A stretch of DNA of 64,000 nt. It comes from Massilia sp. YIM B02763. Lineage in GTDB: Bacteria; Pseudomonadota; Gammaproteobacteria; Burkholderiales; Burkholderiaceae_D. The stretch spans positions 310,001 through 374,000 of the forward strand of contig NZ_JASNRD010000001.1 of NCBI RefSeq assembly GCF_030412015.1. Direction: 5' to 3'. Shown here in pieces: positions 54,030 through 63,146 of this stretch; position 1 is the stretch's first letter; each line of letters begins with the position of its first letter. A program made the position numbers and the translations under genes. Below the pieces are notes generated by a model, which saw only the letters and a program-made list of their open reading frames with translations, did not search any database and was not told the DNA's origin.

Positions 54030-54704
54030 TCAATTCGGCCGGTACAGCGACATGCCAAAACGCTCCGTGCGCGGCATCCAGTTGCCCTGGTAGTCGGCCG
54101 ATACGAGCACGCGTTCGGCGCGGCCCACGATCAGCTTGCGCGGCACCAGGCCGATCACGCGCGAGTCGGCGCTGTTGTCGCGGTTATCGCCCAGCATCAG
54201 GTACTGCCCTTGCGGGATGGTGACGGGACCGAAGGTGCGCGGCGCCATCACGTCCGGGATCAGCTGGATGTGGCGGCGCGCGCCGTTGAACGATTCCGCC
54301 AGCTGCACGGCGCGCACGGCGGATCCGCCCACGGAATCCATCGAGTGCTCGACGACGTGGTAGTCGGCGCCGCGGCCGTTGATGTAGAGGCGCTCGTTGC
54401 GCATCTCGACCACGTCGCCGGGCAGCGCGACGAGGCGCTTGATCAGGAGTTCGCCGTCGCGCGGCGAGCGGAAGGTGACGATGTCGCCGCGCTGCGGTTC
54501 GCCCAGGCGGGCCAGCACGACGTCGGTGAGCGGCACCTTCAGGTCGAAGGCCACGCGGTTGACCAGCACCACGTCGCCTTCCAGCAGGTTCGGATGCATG
54601 GACGAGGACGGGATCGGATTCCAGTCGGCCACCGCGGTGCGGAACACGCCGAACAGGACGAGAAACGCCAGAAAGCCTTTGTTATTCCGGATCAGGTTCT
54701 TCAC
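54030..54704 (-). CDS. lepB: Signal peptidase I
   Basis: A 224-residue membrane peptidase with an N-terminal helix (about 10-26). The catalytic Ser35 lies in PSSSM and Lys89 in LIKRLVALPGD. GDNRDNSADSR is box D/E near residue 165. It removes signal peptides from exported proteins. The correct start is the GTG at 54704: AAGGAG lies 6 nt upstream. A TTG start 30 nt earlier would place that ribosome-binding site inside the coding sequence. Confidence 0.9.
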   Translation of the reverse strand: MKNLIRNNKGFLAFLVLFGVFRTAVADWNPIPSSSMHPNLLEGDVVLVNRVAFDLKVPLTDVVLARLGEPQRGDIVTFRSPRDGELLIKRLVALPGDVVEMRNERLYINGRGADYHVVEHSMDSVGGSAVRAVQLAESFNGARRHIQLIPDVMAPRTFGPVTIPQGQYLMLGDNRDNSADSRVIGLVPRKLIVGRAERVLVSADYQGNWMPRTERFGMSLYRPN

Positions 54705-54820
54705 CGCGCACTCCTTGTTGTCGTTATGGTTCAACAGGATTTATACGCGGGTTGGGCGGGACGATGCTTAACAGAAGATTAAAGCACCAATACATACGTC
54801 GGTGTCGGCGATGCGGTAGG

Positions 54821-54916
54821 GTGGACAGCTCCGCTGTCCACGCGTCCGACCGTCCCCTGCGCGACCGCAACGTCGATTCGGACTCCTGTTGGACGCGTGG
54901 ACGGCAAGCCGTCCAC
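54821..54916. repeat. GTAGGGTGGAC-type inverted repeat pair
   Basis: GTGGACAGC-TCC-GCTGTCCAC (54821-54841) and GTGGACGGC-AA-GCCGTCCAC (54897-54916) face each other, with GTAGG on one side and GCGTCC on the other. Same hairpin family as those at 48.97, 58.65 and 58.74 kb. Confidence 0.65.
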
Positions 54917-54933
54917 CCTGCCCGTCTCGCACG

Positions 54934-55125
54934 CTATTTCGCGTGCTCGTGCGGTGACTTCAGGGGCCGCGACCAGTACCAGCCGATCGTGAGCACGGGA
55001 ATGGCCAGCGCGACGACGGACACCATGTCCCACACGCCGTCGCCCAGCAGCGCCGACAGCAGGCCCACGACCGTCACGATGCCCAGCAGGACCGGTGCCA
55101 GCCAGATCTGCCTTGCCGTCTTCAT
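54934..55125 (-). CDS. Small two-helix membrane protein in the PepSY operon
   Basis: A 63-residue protein with two hydrophobic helices (about 8-27 and 32-49) and a short WYWSRPLKSPHEHAK tail. Its ATG overlaps the PepSY gene stop (ATGA). Function unknown. Proteins like this often accompany PepSY-type ferric reductases. Confidence 0.65.
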   Translation of the reverse strand: MKTARQIWLAPVLLGIVTVVGLLSALLGDGVWDMVSVVALAIPVLTIGWYWSRPLKSPHEHAK

Positions 55126-56297
55126 CGCGCATCCCCTTCGCGCACCAGCGCCGGCGCGCGCAGGCCAGCGGCGCGGCGTGCCTCCTTCTCCGCCTTCTGC
55201 GCCGCGCGACCGCGCTTGACCCACAGGTACAAGCCGCTGCCCAGCACGATGATGGTGGCGACGTCCAGCAGCGCCCACAGGAACTGCATGCCGGCCCCGC
55301 CGTAGTCGCCGAAGTGCAGCGGCTGCGAGACCAGCAGCGCCGTCAGGTACCACGGCAGGTTGCGGCGGTCGGTGATCTGCGCATTGGTCGCGTCGACCAG
55401 CACGGGCTTGTACAGGCGCGACGTCAGGGCCTGGTCGCCGTGCATGTAGACGCCGTAGTGGTGCGGCGTGGCGAACGGCGTGCCCGGGAAGGCGATGAAG
55501 CCGACCTTCATGCCCGGCTCCGCGCTTTCCGCGCGCTTCACCGAGGTCTCCATCGACGCCAACGTGGTCGGGATGGGCTGGCCCTGGTAGGGCTTGGTCA
55601 TCTCGGCGATCTCGGTGGCCTGCCATACCTTCAGCAGCACGTCCGCCAGGGTGTTGATCACGCCCGTGCAGCCGACGACCAGCGCCCACACGAGCGTGAC
55701 GATGCCCAGCAGGTTGTGCAGGTCCAGCCACTTCAGGCGCGCCGTGCGGCCGTGGCGCACGGCGCCGAAATCGAGCTTGCGCATGAACGGCGCGTACAGC
55801 ACGACGCCGGAAACGATGGCGACGACGAGCAGCAGGCCCATGAAACCGAGGAACAGCTTGCCCCACAGGCCGGCGAACAGGTCGACGTGCAGGTGGAACA
55901 TGATGGACATGAAGCCGCCGCCCTCGATCGGCGGTTCGGCCACGTACTTGCCGGTGCGCGCGTCCACGGCCAGCGACACGAATTTCTCGTCGTTCGCATG
56001 GGCGCCCATCGTCAGGAACCAGAACGCGGGCTCCTCGGCGTCCTGCGACATGTACATCATGACCTTGTCCGGATAGCGCGCCTTGCCGGCGGCGATCACG
56101 GTGTCCAGGTTCGCGCGCTGCTGCGCCTGCTCCGGCGAGACGGCGGGCGCCTCGATCTCGTTGCCGAGCAGGTGGCCGATTTCGTGGTGGTAGATCAGCG
56201 GCAGGCCCGTCAGGCACAGCAGCAGCATGAAGACGGTGCAGACCAGGCTGCTCCACTTGTGGATCCAGGACCACGCGCGCAGGGTTGAATTCGACAT
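55122..56297 (-). CDS. PepSY-domain membrane protein (siderophore/ferric reductase type)
   Basis: A 391-residue membrane protein with four helices. It has the PepSY_TM start HKWSSLVCTVFMLLLCLTGLPLIYHHEIGHLL, with His residues suited to haem binding, then the periplasmic PepSY part (about 65-145), FHLHVDLFAGLWG, a second His-bearing helix pair (WLDLHNLLG) and a late helix near 345-365. Members next to TonB siderophore receptors reduce ferric siderophores at the membrane. The start is the ATG at 56297, which follows a Fur-box-like site. Confidence 0.85.
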   Translation of the reverse strand: MSNSTLRAWSWIHKWSSLVCTVFMLLLCLTGLPLIYHHEIGHLLGNEIEAPAVSPEQAQQRANLDTVIAAGKARYPDKVMMYMSQDAEEPAFWFLTMGAHANDEKFVSLAVDARTGKYVAEPPIEGGGFMSIMFHLHVDLFAGLWGKLFLGFMGLLLVVAIVSGVVLYAPFMRKLDFGAVRHGRTARLKWLDLHNLLGIVTLVWALVVGCTGVINTLADVLLKVWQATEIAEMTKPYQGQPIPTTLASMETSVKRAESAEPGMKVGFIAFPGTPFATPHHYGVYMHGDQALTSRLYKPVLVDATNAQITDRRNLPWYLTALLVSQPLHFGDYGGAGMQFLWALLDVATIIVLGSGLYLWVKRGRAAQKAEKEARRAAGLRAPALVREGDAR

Positions 56298-56339
56298 GGA
56301 AAAGCGGGCAGGAGCAGGCCTACGTTGCGAACGAGACCA

Positions 56340-56358
56340 GATAATAATGGTTCTCATT
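56340..56358 (-). promoter_or_regulatory. Fur-box-like site for the PepSY operon
   Basis: Read on the minus strand it is AATGAGAACCATTATTATC, resembling the Fur consensus and lying 43 nt before the PepSY start. It would give iron repression. Confidence 0.6.
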
Positions 56359-56379
56359 TACGAAGGCAAGGACGGCCGC

Positions 56380-56398
56380 TATAATGATAATTATTCTC
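56380..56398 (+). promoter_or_regulatory. Fur box and -10 box of the siderophore receptor gene
   Basis: TATAATGATAATTATTCTC matches 16 of 19 positions of the Fur consensus GATAATGATAATCATTATC. The embedded TATAAT can act as the -10 box, so Fur binding would block the receptor promoter. The start codon is 20 nt downstream. Confidence 0.75.
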
Positions 56399-56418
56399 AT
56401 CCAACAACAAGAGTTTCC

Positions 56419-58632
56419 ATGAAGACGACAGTACGCTCCACCCTGCCCCTGACGCCGAAGTTGACACCGTGCGCCCTGGCCGCCCTGCTCATGACGAGCG
56501 GCGCCGCGTTCGCGCAATCGCAGCCGGCCGACGCCGGCCAGCCGCCGGCCGACCAGAAGATGTCGACCGTGGTCGTCACCGCCTCGGCCGACGCCTCGGC
56601 GCAGGGCCTGCCTGGCGCCTACGCCGGCGGCCAGGTGGCGCGCGGCGGCCGCCTGGGCCTGCTGGGCAACGTCGACATCATGAACACCCCGTTCAACACC
56701 ACCAACTACACGCTCGCGCTGATCCAGGACCAGCAGGCCCGCAGCGTGGGCGACGTCGTGCAGAACGACCCGTCGGTACGCGTGGCGCGCGGCTTCGGCA
56801 ACTACCAGGAGCTGTACGTGATCCGCGGCTTTCCGGTCAACTCGGACGACCTGTCCTACAACGGCCTGTACGGCCTGCTGCCGCGCCAGTTCGTCGCCTC
56901 CGAACTGCTCGAGCGCGTGGAGGTCTTCCATGGCGCGAACACCTTCGTCAACGGCGTCGGCCCGGGCGGCGGCGGCATCGGCGGCATGATCAACCTGGTG
57001 CCCAAGCGCGCCCCGAACAAGGACCTGAACCAGGTCACGCTGGGCGTCGAATCCGGCGGCCAGGGCTACGGCGCCTTCGACGTCGCGCGCCGCTTCGACG
57101 ACGGCCGCGGCGGCATCCGCATCAACGGCGTGCGCCGCGACGGCGACACCTCGGTCGACCGCGAGAAGCGCGAGCTGAACGTGCTCTCCATCGGCCTGGA
57201 CTACCGCGGCGACAACTACCGCCTGTCGGCCGACATCGGCTTCCAGGAGCACAACCTGGACGCTCCGCGCCCGAGCGTGACGCCGAGCGCCGGCGTGCCG
57301 CTGCCGAGCGCCCCGGACGCCGACAAGAACTTCGCCCAGCCGTGGACCAAGTCCAACGAGCGCGACACCTTCGGCAACGTGCGCGCCGAAGTCGACCTGG
57401 GACCGGACGCCGTGGCCTGGGCCGCGGCGGGCGCGCGCAACGGCGAGGAATACAATGTGCTGGGCCAGGCGACGAACACCAACACCAGCGGCGGCCTGCT
57501 GATGACGCGCTTCGACAACTTCCGCAAGGACCAGAACCGCACCGGCGAGATCGGCCTGCGCGGCGCCTTCACCACGGGCCCGGTCTGGCACACGATCAGC
57601 ACCACCGCCTCGTGGCTGGAGCTGAAGTCGCGCAACGCCTACGCGCTGGGCGACTTCTCCGGCTGGACGTCGAATCTGTACAACCCGGTCGACGTCGCGG
57701 CGCCGTCGAACACCGCCTTCACCGGCGGCTCGATGAGCAACCCGCTGCTGACCGCGAAGACGATCCTGAGCAGCTACGCGGTGGCCGACACCATGTCGAT
57801 GTTCGACGACCGCTTCCTGGCCACGGTCGGCATCCGCCGCCAGACCATCAAGGCCTACGGCTACGACTACAACACGGGCGCGCAGAATGCCGGCTACGAC
57901 CAGAGCGCCAACACGCCGGTGCTGGGCCTCGTCTACAAGCCGCTGAAGAACGTCTCGGTCTACGCCAACTACATCGAGGCGCTGCAGCAGGGCCCGACGG
58001 CATCGGGTCCGGACGTCGTCAACCAGGGCCAGATCTTCGCCCCGTACACCTCGCGCCAGAAGGAAGTAGGCGTGAAGGTCGACAGCGGCAAGCTGGGCGC
58101 CAGCCTGTCCTTCTTCACCACCTCGCAGCCGATGGGTTTCGTGCAGGACCGCATCTTCGGCCTGAACGGCGAGCAGCGCAACCGCGGCGCCGAGCTGTCC
58201 GTGTTCGGCATCGCCGCGCCGGGCGTGCGCGTGCTGGGCGGCCTGACCCTGCTCGACGCAGAACAGCGCCGCACCCAGGGCGGCATCAACGCCGGCAACG
58301 ACGCGATCGGCGTGCCGGAAACGCAGCTGAACCTGGGCGCCGAGTGGGACGTCCGCCAGGTGCCGGGCCTGTCGCTGAACGCGCGCACCGTGTACACGTC
58401 GAAGCAGTACGCCGACGCCGCCAACACGCAGCGCCTGCCGTCGTGGACGCGCGTGGACCTGGGCGCCAACTACGCGACCCGCATCATGGACCGCGACGTG
58501 ACCTTCCGCGCCCGCGTCGACAATGCGTTCGACCGCGACTACTGGGCCTCGACGGGCGGCTATCCGGGCTCCAGCTACCTGGTGCTGGCGGCGCCGCGTA
58601 CCTTCACGGTGTCGGCGACGGTCGACTTCTGA
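56419..58632 (+). CDS. TonB-dependent siderophore receptor
   Basis: A 737-residue receptor. Its signal peptide ends AFAQ (about 33) and MSTVVVTAS precedes the plug (about 48-56). The plug carries IQDQQARSVGDVVQNDPSVRVARGF, YVIRGFPV and ERVEVFHGANTFVNGVGPGGGGIGGMINLVPKRA (typical of siderophore receptors), and the barrel ends in VDF. It imports a ferric siderophore, with the PepSY protein on the other side of the Fur boxes probably reducing it. Confidence 0.92.
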   Translation: MKTTVRSTLPLTPKLTPCALAALLMTSGAAFAQSQPADAGQPPADQKMSTVVVTASADASAQGLPGAYAGGQVARGGRLGLLGNVDIMNTPFNTTNYTLALIQDQQARSVGDVVQNDPSVRVARGFGNYQELYVIRGFPVNSDDLSYNGLYGLLPRQFVASELLERVEVFHGANTFVNGVGPGGGGIGGMINLVPKRAPNKDLNQVTLGVESGGQGYGAFDVARRFDDGRGGIRINGVRRDGDTSVDREKRELNVLSIGLDYRGDNYRLSADIGFQEHNLDAPRPSVTPSAGVPLPSAPDADKNFAQPWTKSNERDTFGNVRAEVDLGPDAVAWAAAGARNGEEYNVLGQATNTNTSGGLLMTRFDNFRKDQNRTGEIGLRGAFTTGPVWHTISTTASWLELKSRNAYALGDFSGWTSNLYNPVDVAAPSNTAFTGGSMSNPLLTAKTILSSYAVADTMSMFDDRFLATVGIRRQTIKAYGYDYNTGAQNAGYDQSANTPVLGLVYKPLKNVSVYANYIEALQQGPTASGPDVVNQGQIFAPYTSRQKEVGVKVDSGKLGASLSFFTTSQPMGFVQDRIFGLNGEQRNRGAELSVFGIAAPGVRVLGGLTLLDAEQRRTQGGINAGNDAIGVPETQLNLGAEWDVRQVPGLSLNARTVYTSKQYADAANTQRLPSWTRVDLGANYATRIMDRDVTFRARVDNAFDRDYWASTGGYPGSSYLVLAAPRTFTVSATVDF

Positions 58633-58650
58633 TCGACCGCCGTTGAACGC

Positions 58651-58757
58651 GTGGACGGCAAGCCGTCCACCCTACCGCAACCGTAGGGTGGACGAGTCCC
58701 CCGTCCACGCGTGCAATCACCCTGTGAATCCACGTAGGGTGGGCACCACGTGCCCAC
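58651..58757. repeat. Cluster of three GTAGGGTGG-type hairpins
   Basis: GTGGACGGC-AA-GCCGTCCAC (58651-58670), GTGGACG-N7-CGTCCAC (58688-58708) and GTGGGCAC-CAC-GTGCCCAC (58739-58757) lie in tandem between convergent genes. The first two are inverted relative to each other and share the GCGTGG / GTAGGG flanks. Confidence 0.65.
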
Positions 58758-58780
58758 CATCGCGCGCACACCCGCGCCGC

Positions 58781-59701
58781 TTAGCGCTGCGACTTCACGA
58801 TCTGCAGCGCACTGGCAATCAAGCCGCTCATGTCCCCCAGGTCCGCCGGCACGATGATCGAATTGTTCGTCTTGGCCAGCTTGCCGAACGCATCGACGTA
58901 GTGTTCCGCCACGCGCAGGTTGACGGCATCGATGCCGCCCGGCGAACGGATCGCATCCCCCACCTGGCGCAGCGCCGAGGAACTGGCTTCGGCCAGCGCC
59001 ACGATGGCCGTCGCCTCGCCCTGCGCGCGGTTGATCGCCGCCTGCTTCTCTCCTTCCGACCGCGCGATCTGCGCTTCCCGCTCGCCGCTGGCGATATTGA
59101 TCGCCTCCTGGCGCCGGCCTTCGGACGCGGCGATCAGCGCGCGCTTCTCGCGCTCCGCCGTGATCTGGCGCTGCATCGCATGCAGGATCTCGGCCGGCGG
59201 CGTGAGGTCCTTGATCTCGTAGCGCAGCACCTTCACGCCCCAGTTGGCGGCCGACTCGTCGATGGCGTTGACGATGGTCGTGTTGATGTGGTCGCGCTCC
59301 TCGAAGGTCTTGTCGAGCTCCATCTTGCCGATCACGGAACGCAGCGTGGTCTGGGCCAGCTGCGTGATGGCGGCGATGTAGTTGGAGGAGCCGTAGGACG
59401 CGCGCATCGCGTCCGTCACCTGGAAGTACAGGATGCCGTCCACCTGCAGCTGCGTGTTGTCGCGCGTGATGCAGACCTGCGGCGGCACGTCGAGCGGGAT
59501 CTCCTTCAGGCTGTGTTTATAGGCGATGCGGTCGATGAAGGGCACGACGATGTTCAGGCCCGGCGCCAGCGTCGCATGGTATTTGCCGAGGCGCTCGACG
59601 ACCCAGGCATGCTGCTGCGGCACCACGTTGATGGTCTTGAAGACGAACACCAGCGCGATGATGAAGATCACCAGCGCGAACGTACCGAACGAGAATTGCA
59701 T
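58781..59701 (-). CDS. SPFH/stomatin-like protein (QmcA-type)
   Basis: A 306-residue protein. An N-terminal helix (about 6-23) is followed by an SPFH domain (VVPQQHAWVVERLGKYHATLAPGLN, about 26-50) and a long Ala/Glu-rich coiled coil (about 180-255). Such proteins form membrane microdomain scaffolds and usually pair with NfeD partners; an NfeD gene is two genes upstream in the same direction. The ATG at 59701 has AGAAGG 7 nt upstream, better placed than the ATG 6 nt earlier. Confidence 0.9.
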   Translation of the reverse strand: MQFSFGTFALVIFIIALVFVFKTINVVPQQHAWVVERLGKYHATLAPGLNIVVPFIDRIAYKHSLKEIPLDVPPQVCITRDNTQLQVDGILYFQVTDAMRASYGSSNYIAAITQLAQTTLRSVIGKMELDKTFEERDHINTTIVNAIDESAANWGVKVLRYEIKDLTPPAEILHAMQRQITAEREKRALIAASEGRRQEAINIASGEREAQIARSEGEKQAAINRAQGEATAIVALAEASSSALRQVGDAIRSPGGIDAVNLRVAEHYVDAFGKLAKTNNSIIVPADLGDMSGLIASALQIVKSQR

Positions 59702-59753
59702 GGACATCCCTTCTGTTGTCGATGATGGAAATCGTGGAAACCGGTCGCGCCGC

Positions 59754-60167
59754 TCAGGCCAGCGCGGCGTGGATCAGCAGGCCCGCGGCCAGCGTCGCCG
59801 ACAGCAACAGCATGAAGCCGAAGGCGCGCAGCACCGCACGCCACTTCTGGCCCCATGGGCGGCTGCGCAGCAGGTAGTACGGCACCGCGACGGTGCCCAG
59901 GCCGATCACGGCGGCATTCAACAGCAGCGAGCGCCGGTACTGGCGCGCGTCGCTGTCCAGGCGATACCAGTAGAAGGCCAGGAAGCTGAACGACAGCTCG
60001 ACGACCATGTCCGAGACGAGGTGCGACACCTGTCCCATCGTCCTCGGATCGGCCAGGCCGGCCGCCAGGGCCAGCGCCAGCAGCAGGCCGAGCACCTGCC
60101 GCTGCGTCAGTGCGGGACGTTCCCCCGCCGGTTGATCGGGCGTTGCCATGCCATGTGCGTGCGTCAT
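59754..60167 (-). CDS. Four-helix membrane protein between NfeD and SPFH genes
   Basis: A 137-residue protein with hydrophobic segments at about 23-38, 46-63, 78-96 and 111-133 and the exposed stretch YWYRLDSDARQYRRS between two of them. Unknown function; its position inside the NfeD-SPFH operon suggests a microdomain-related role. The start at 60167 is best spaced after GCGAGG; the ATG at 60173 is too close. Confidence 0.65.
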   Translation of the reverse strand: MTHAHGMATPDQPAGERPALTQRQVLGLLLALALAAGLADPRTMGQVSHLVSDMVVELSFSFLAFYWYRLDSDARQYRRSLLLNAAVIGLGTVAVPYYLLRSRPWGQKWRAVLRAFGFMLLLSATLAAGLLIHAALA

Positions 60168-60186
60168 GCTCATCCTCGCTTGCTTG

Positions 60187-60612
60187 CTATAAGTGATTCG
60201 CCACGACGAGGCGGCTCCCATGGACTTCGACGATGCGGAAGTCGCCCGCGTGCGGCGTAGCGCCGTGGCCCAGCTCGACGTCCCACAGCGCACCGCGGTA
60301 CATCACGCGCGCGCGGCCGTTGTCCCAGGCGGGCACGGTGACGCGCTGGCCGATGTCCAGGTTGACGTTGCGGTCGCGGCTGGGGTCATGCCGTTGCCGG
60401 CGACCGAAGCGCGATCGATGCAGCAGCCCCGTCGCCAGCACGCCGGCGATGCCCGCCACGATCGCCTGCACGGACGGCCCGGCCCCGGCGAGCGCGACGA
60501 TGCCGCCCAGCGCCAGGCCGATGGCGATCATCAGGAGATAAAAGGTCCCGGTGAACAATTCCAGGATCACGAGCAAGCCGGCCGCTACGAGCCAGCCCAT
60601 CCAGTCAGCCAT
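60187..60612 (-). CDS. NfeD-family protein
   Basis: A 141-residue short-form NfeD. Hydrophobic helices lie at about 6-55 (WLVAAGLLVILELFTGTFYLLMIAIGLALGGI), followed by a soluble OB-fold domain (about 85-140, LDIGQRVTVPAWDNGRARVMYRGALWDVEL). NfeD proteins partner with SPFH proteins. The start MADWMGW at 60612 has GGAGGAGA 5 nt upstream. Confidence 0.9.
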   Translation of the reverse strand: MADWMGWLVAAGLLVILELFTGTFYLLMIAIGLALGGIVALAGAGPSVQAIVAGIAGVLATGLLHRSRFGRRQRHDPSRDRNVNLDIGQRVTVPAWDNGRARVMYRGALWDVELGHGATPHAGDFRIVEVHGSRLVVANHL

Positions 60613-60871
60613 GGCGGTCTCCTCCATGTAGGCGTTTCAAAAGATAAAACCCTCGCTGCCCGGCCCGGGTAACGAGGGTTCTGCGTGGGTTTCCCGTGCG
60701 TCGATGGCGATTTTTATTGTTTGTAGGTGATCTATGTCGGTCTACACGGCCAGTCTACCGCGTCGGTACGGTGTGTCAATCTGCCAATCCCTTTTGTTAC
60801 ATTCTTTTCTGCAAGATTGCCGTTCGCTCAAGCGCCGTGTATGGTGGCCGCTTTGCCTCGCCGGATCGCCC

Positions 60872-61216
60872 GTGTTTGCCTTCGCCAAGCTTGCCGCCCT
60901 GTTCGCCGTGACCGCCGTCGCCGAGATCGTCGGCTGCTACCTGCCGTGGCTCGTCGTCAAAGGCGGCCGCACGCCATGGATGCTGCTGCCTGCCGCCTTG
61001 TCGCTGGCGCTGTTCGCCTGGTTGCTGACGCTGCATCCCGCAGCAGCCGGACGCACGTATGCGGCATACGGCGGCATGTATATCGCCGTTGCGCTGCTGT
61101 GGCTGCGGTTCGTGGATGGGGTTGCATTGACACGCTGGGATGTGGCGGGCGCCGGCATCGCGCTGGTCGGGATGGCGGTCATCGCTCTGCAACCATTGAC
61201 GTCTTGTCACTCATGA
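60872..61216 (+). CDS. YnfA/UPF0060-family small membrane protein
   Basis: A 114-residue four-helix protein matching the family: [61 protein letters not shown] and [13 protein letters not shown]. YnfA-like proteins are related to small multidrug transporters. The GTG at 60872 fits the usual length; ATG 60734 would add 46 atypical residues. The ribosome-binding site is weak, so the start is not certain. Confidence 0.8.
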   Translation: MFAFAKLAALFAVTAVAEIVGCYLPWLVVKGGRTPWMLLPAALSLALFAWLLTLHPAAAGRTYAAYGGMYIAVALLWLRFVDGVALTRWDVAGAGIALVGMAVIALQPLTSCHS

Positions 61217-61240
61217 CTTCAACGACAATCCTCCACACGT

Positions 61241-61259
61241 AAAGTGAAGATGTCACTTT
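61241..61259. repeat. Small inverted repeat upstream of the unknown gene at 61361
   Basis: AAAGTGA-AGATG-TCACTTT, followed at 61263 and 61284 by two copies of GCAGATCT. It could be an operator. Confidence 0.3.
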
Positions 61260-61360
61260 GATGCAGATCTGCGATGTCCTTTTGCAGATCTAATGTGTTG
61301 GATTTTCTTGATATGGTTTCACGGTTCTCCATTGACAGATCCCGTGTGCGGGTTATCGAT

Positions 61361-62050
61361 ATGCTCAAAAAATTATTTTCTGCTTTTGGCAAAAATTCGG
61401 GTTCCAGCGGCGCAGTAGAGACGACAGGACTTCACGCCCCTTATGCGGAGCCGCACGTCAATCTTTTATACAACCTGCTTTTCTGCGACGACCTGGACCT
61501 GTTCAAGAGCCGGACGAACGAGCCGGACGATGGTCTGTGGCCAGTGTTGTTGGCTGCTCAAGCGGATAGCGCCGCGCTTTTGGAGATCGCAAACAACATT
61601 AGCAATGAAGGTAGGGTACGTGCGCTTGCCTTTAACCGCTTACGCGCCCGCGGTGAAGTGCTCCCGGCGAAGAACCTGCTGGGCGTAATCGTCGAGGTTC
61701 GCTTCGCACAGGGCTTGGACGTGCTCGCCGCATTCAATGAAGGCGGAGTGCGCTATTTGAATCAGTCGGGCAAAGTGGCTGTGTTCGAGGGTGACGCACA
61801 TCCGGTTGCGCACTTGGCGAAGGGTTTGATATCGGCCGCTCAACCAGTTATCGAGAAGATCGGTCCGTGGGAAGAACAGCGATTGCCGCCGCCGAGAGTA
61901 GGAAACGTTCGCCTTACATTTCTCGTGTCGGATGGCCTGTACTTCGGTGAAGGCCCTTTTTTGGCGCTCCAGGAGGATAATACGGCTGGACCAATCCTTG
62001 CATTAGCGGCTCAGTTGCTCCAACGTGTCACGGAACGGATTCCCCAGTGA
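61361..62050 (+). CDS. Unknown 229-residue protein
   Basis: A soluble protein without a recognised family. The N-terminus is basic (MLKKLFSAFGKN), then PHVNLLYNLLFCDDLDLF, a helical middle, and a central beta-rich region (LGVIVEVRFAQGLDVLAAFNEGGVRYLNQSGKVAVFEG) followed by LTFLVSDGLYFGEGPFLALQED. In-frame ATGs at 61274 and 61313 are possible. A TTGACA / TATCGA pair right before 61361 could be a promoter or coincidence. Confidence 0.6.
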   Translation: MLKKLFSAFGKNSGSSGAVETTGLHAPYAEPHVNLLYNLLFCDDLDLFKSRTNEPDDGLWPVLLAAQADSAALLEIANNISNEGRVRALAFNRLRARGEVLPAKNLLGVIVEVRFAQGLDVLAAFNEGGVRYLNQSGKVAVFEGDAHPVAHLAKGLISAAQPVIEKIGPWEEQRLPPPRVGNVRLTFLVSDGLYFGEGPFLALQEDNTAGPILALAAQLLQRVTERIPQ

Positions 62051-62066
62051 TGCCGCCAGCCTGAGC

Positions 62067-62405
62067 TCACCCTGCCTTGGGCTCGGCAGGCTTGCTGCAC
62101 CCGCGCGTACAGCGCTGGTAGGTCTGTTCGCACTGCCCGACCCGCGACATCCTGCGCTGGTCGTTCCCCGCCTTCTCCAGCGCGCCACCGTCGTCGGACC
62201 TCATCTGGAGCTGCGCCGTCCGCGCAAACGGATTTTTTTCCGGCACACTCGTCGGCAACAGGCCCTCCGACTTTTCGCTGGCCTGCGCATTGGCACGGCA
62301 GGTGTTCCTCTCTGAGCCGCACACGGATTTGCAGAACGCAGGCTCTTTGGCGAAGCTGGCGCTCCCGATGCCGAGCAGGACCATCATGACGACAAGGCGA
62401 TGCAT
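62067..62405 (-). CDS. Secreted Cys-paired small protein
   Basis: A 112-residue protein with a signal peptide (to about residue 19). Two cysteine clusters follow, CKSVCGSERNTC near the N-terminus and CEQTYQRCTRGC near the C-terminus. The matching Cx3C-like patterns suggest two helices held by disulfides. Function unknown. It is convergent with the preceding gene, and 61361-62050 ends 17 bp away. Confidence 0.6.
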   Translation of the reverse strand: MHRLVVMMVLLGIGSASFAKEPAFCKSVCGSERNTCRANAQASEKSEGLLPTSVPEKNPFARTAQLQMRSDDGGALEKAGNDQRRMSRVGQCEQTYQRCTRGCSKPAEPKAG

Positions 62406-62514
62406 ATGGACTCCAATAATCGATTCAGCGGCAGCGCCGACTTGTTTTAAGCATAATGCATCATGGCCTGGAAACCAATCTTCACAGCAGGCCTTATATC
62501 CGGCAAGGAAAAAG

Positions 62515-63054
62515 ATGACCAGTCAAAACCAGTTCGCCGATGCCCTTTTCGAACTCCGGAGTTTATCGAAGGCACTTGATGACATCTCGTCAAATCCTTA
62601 TCACGAGCGCATCAATCGACAAGGATCGCTGGAAGAGCTGTTTGACGCAATTCTGGCATTCGACTATGCCGCGAACTCCAAGGAACTTCGTGACACGGGA
62701 GATGAGCGGGTCCACGCTCTCTTGAATGAGGTGAGGGAAGTAAGCAAAAGCATCTATCCCTTTTTCGTCACGAAAATTTGCCCGGAGTCATCGCGACAAG
62801 CACAGGAATGGCAAACGGCCGCGCGACGAGAACCGAGCGCTACATATGCGTTTCAAGATAACGGATCCACCGAAATCAGCTTGCTCGATGCGACACTCGA
62901 CGGGTCCACGCTCATCGTGAAGCGGCTTTGGAGCTACGTCAGTAATTTCGACGGGACGTGGACGAACCTCAAAGTCGGGCTTGGCCCGAAGCAAGTCGAA
63001 GATCTAAAAACCAAGTTTGCCGAGCTTGGGGCGATACGGAGCGCATTTCGATAA
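62515..63054 (+). CDS. Unknown 179-residue protein
   Basis: A soluble protein of no known family: a helical N-terminus (FADALFELRSLSKALDDISS, LLNEVREVSKSIYPFFV) followed by a beta-rich C-terminal part (STEISLLDATLDGSTLIVKRLW, GTWTNLKVGLGPKQVEDL). A weak AAGGA site precedes the ATG. Codon use is less GC-biased than in the neighbouring core genes. Confidence 0.55.
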   Translation: MTSQNQFADALFELRSLSKALDDISSNPYHERINRQGSLEELFDAILAFDYAANSKELRDTGDERVHALLNEVREVSKSIYPFFVTKICPESSRQAQEWQTAARREPSATYAFQDNGSTEISLLDATLDGSTLIVKRLWSYVSNFDGTWTNLKVGLGPKQVEDLKTKFAELGAIRSAFR

Positions 63055-63069
63055 CCGCGCTTTCCCATA

Positions 63070-63102
63070 AAAAACCCCGGGCCATCGGCACCGGGGTCTT
63101 TA
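63070..63102 (-). terminator. Terminator of ppsA
   Basis: On the minus strand GACCCCGG / CCGGGG stems are followed by six U. Read on the plus strand a shorter U-tract (TCTTT) follows, so it may also serve the preceding plus-strand gene. Confidence 0.75.
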
Positions 63103-63146
63103 CAATGCATGACACCGGCCGCGCTCGGCCAGCGTCCATCAGACGC

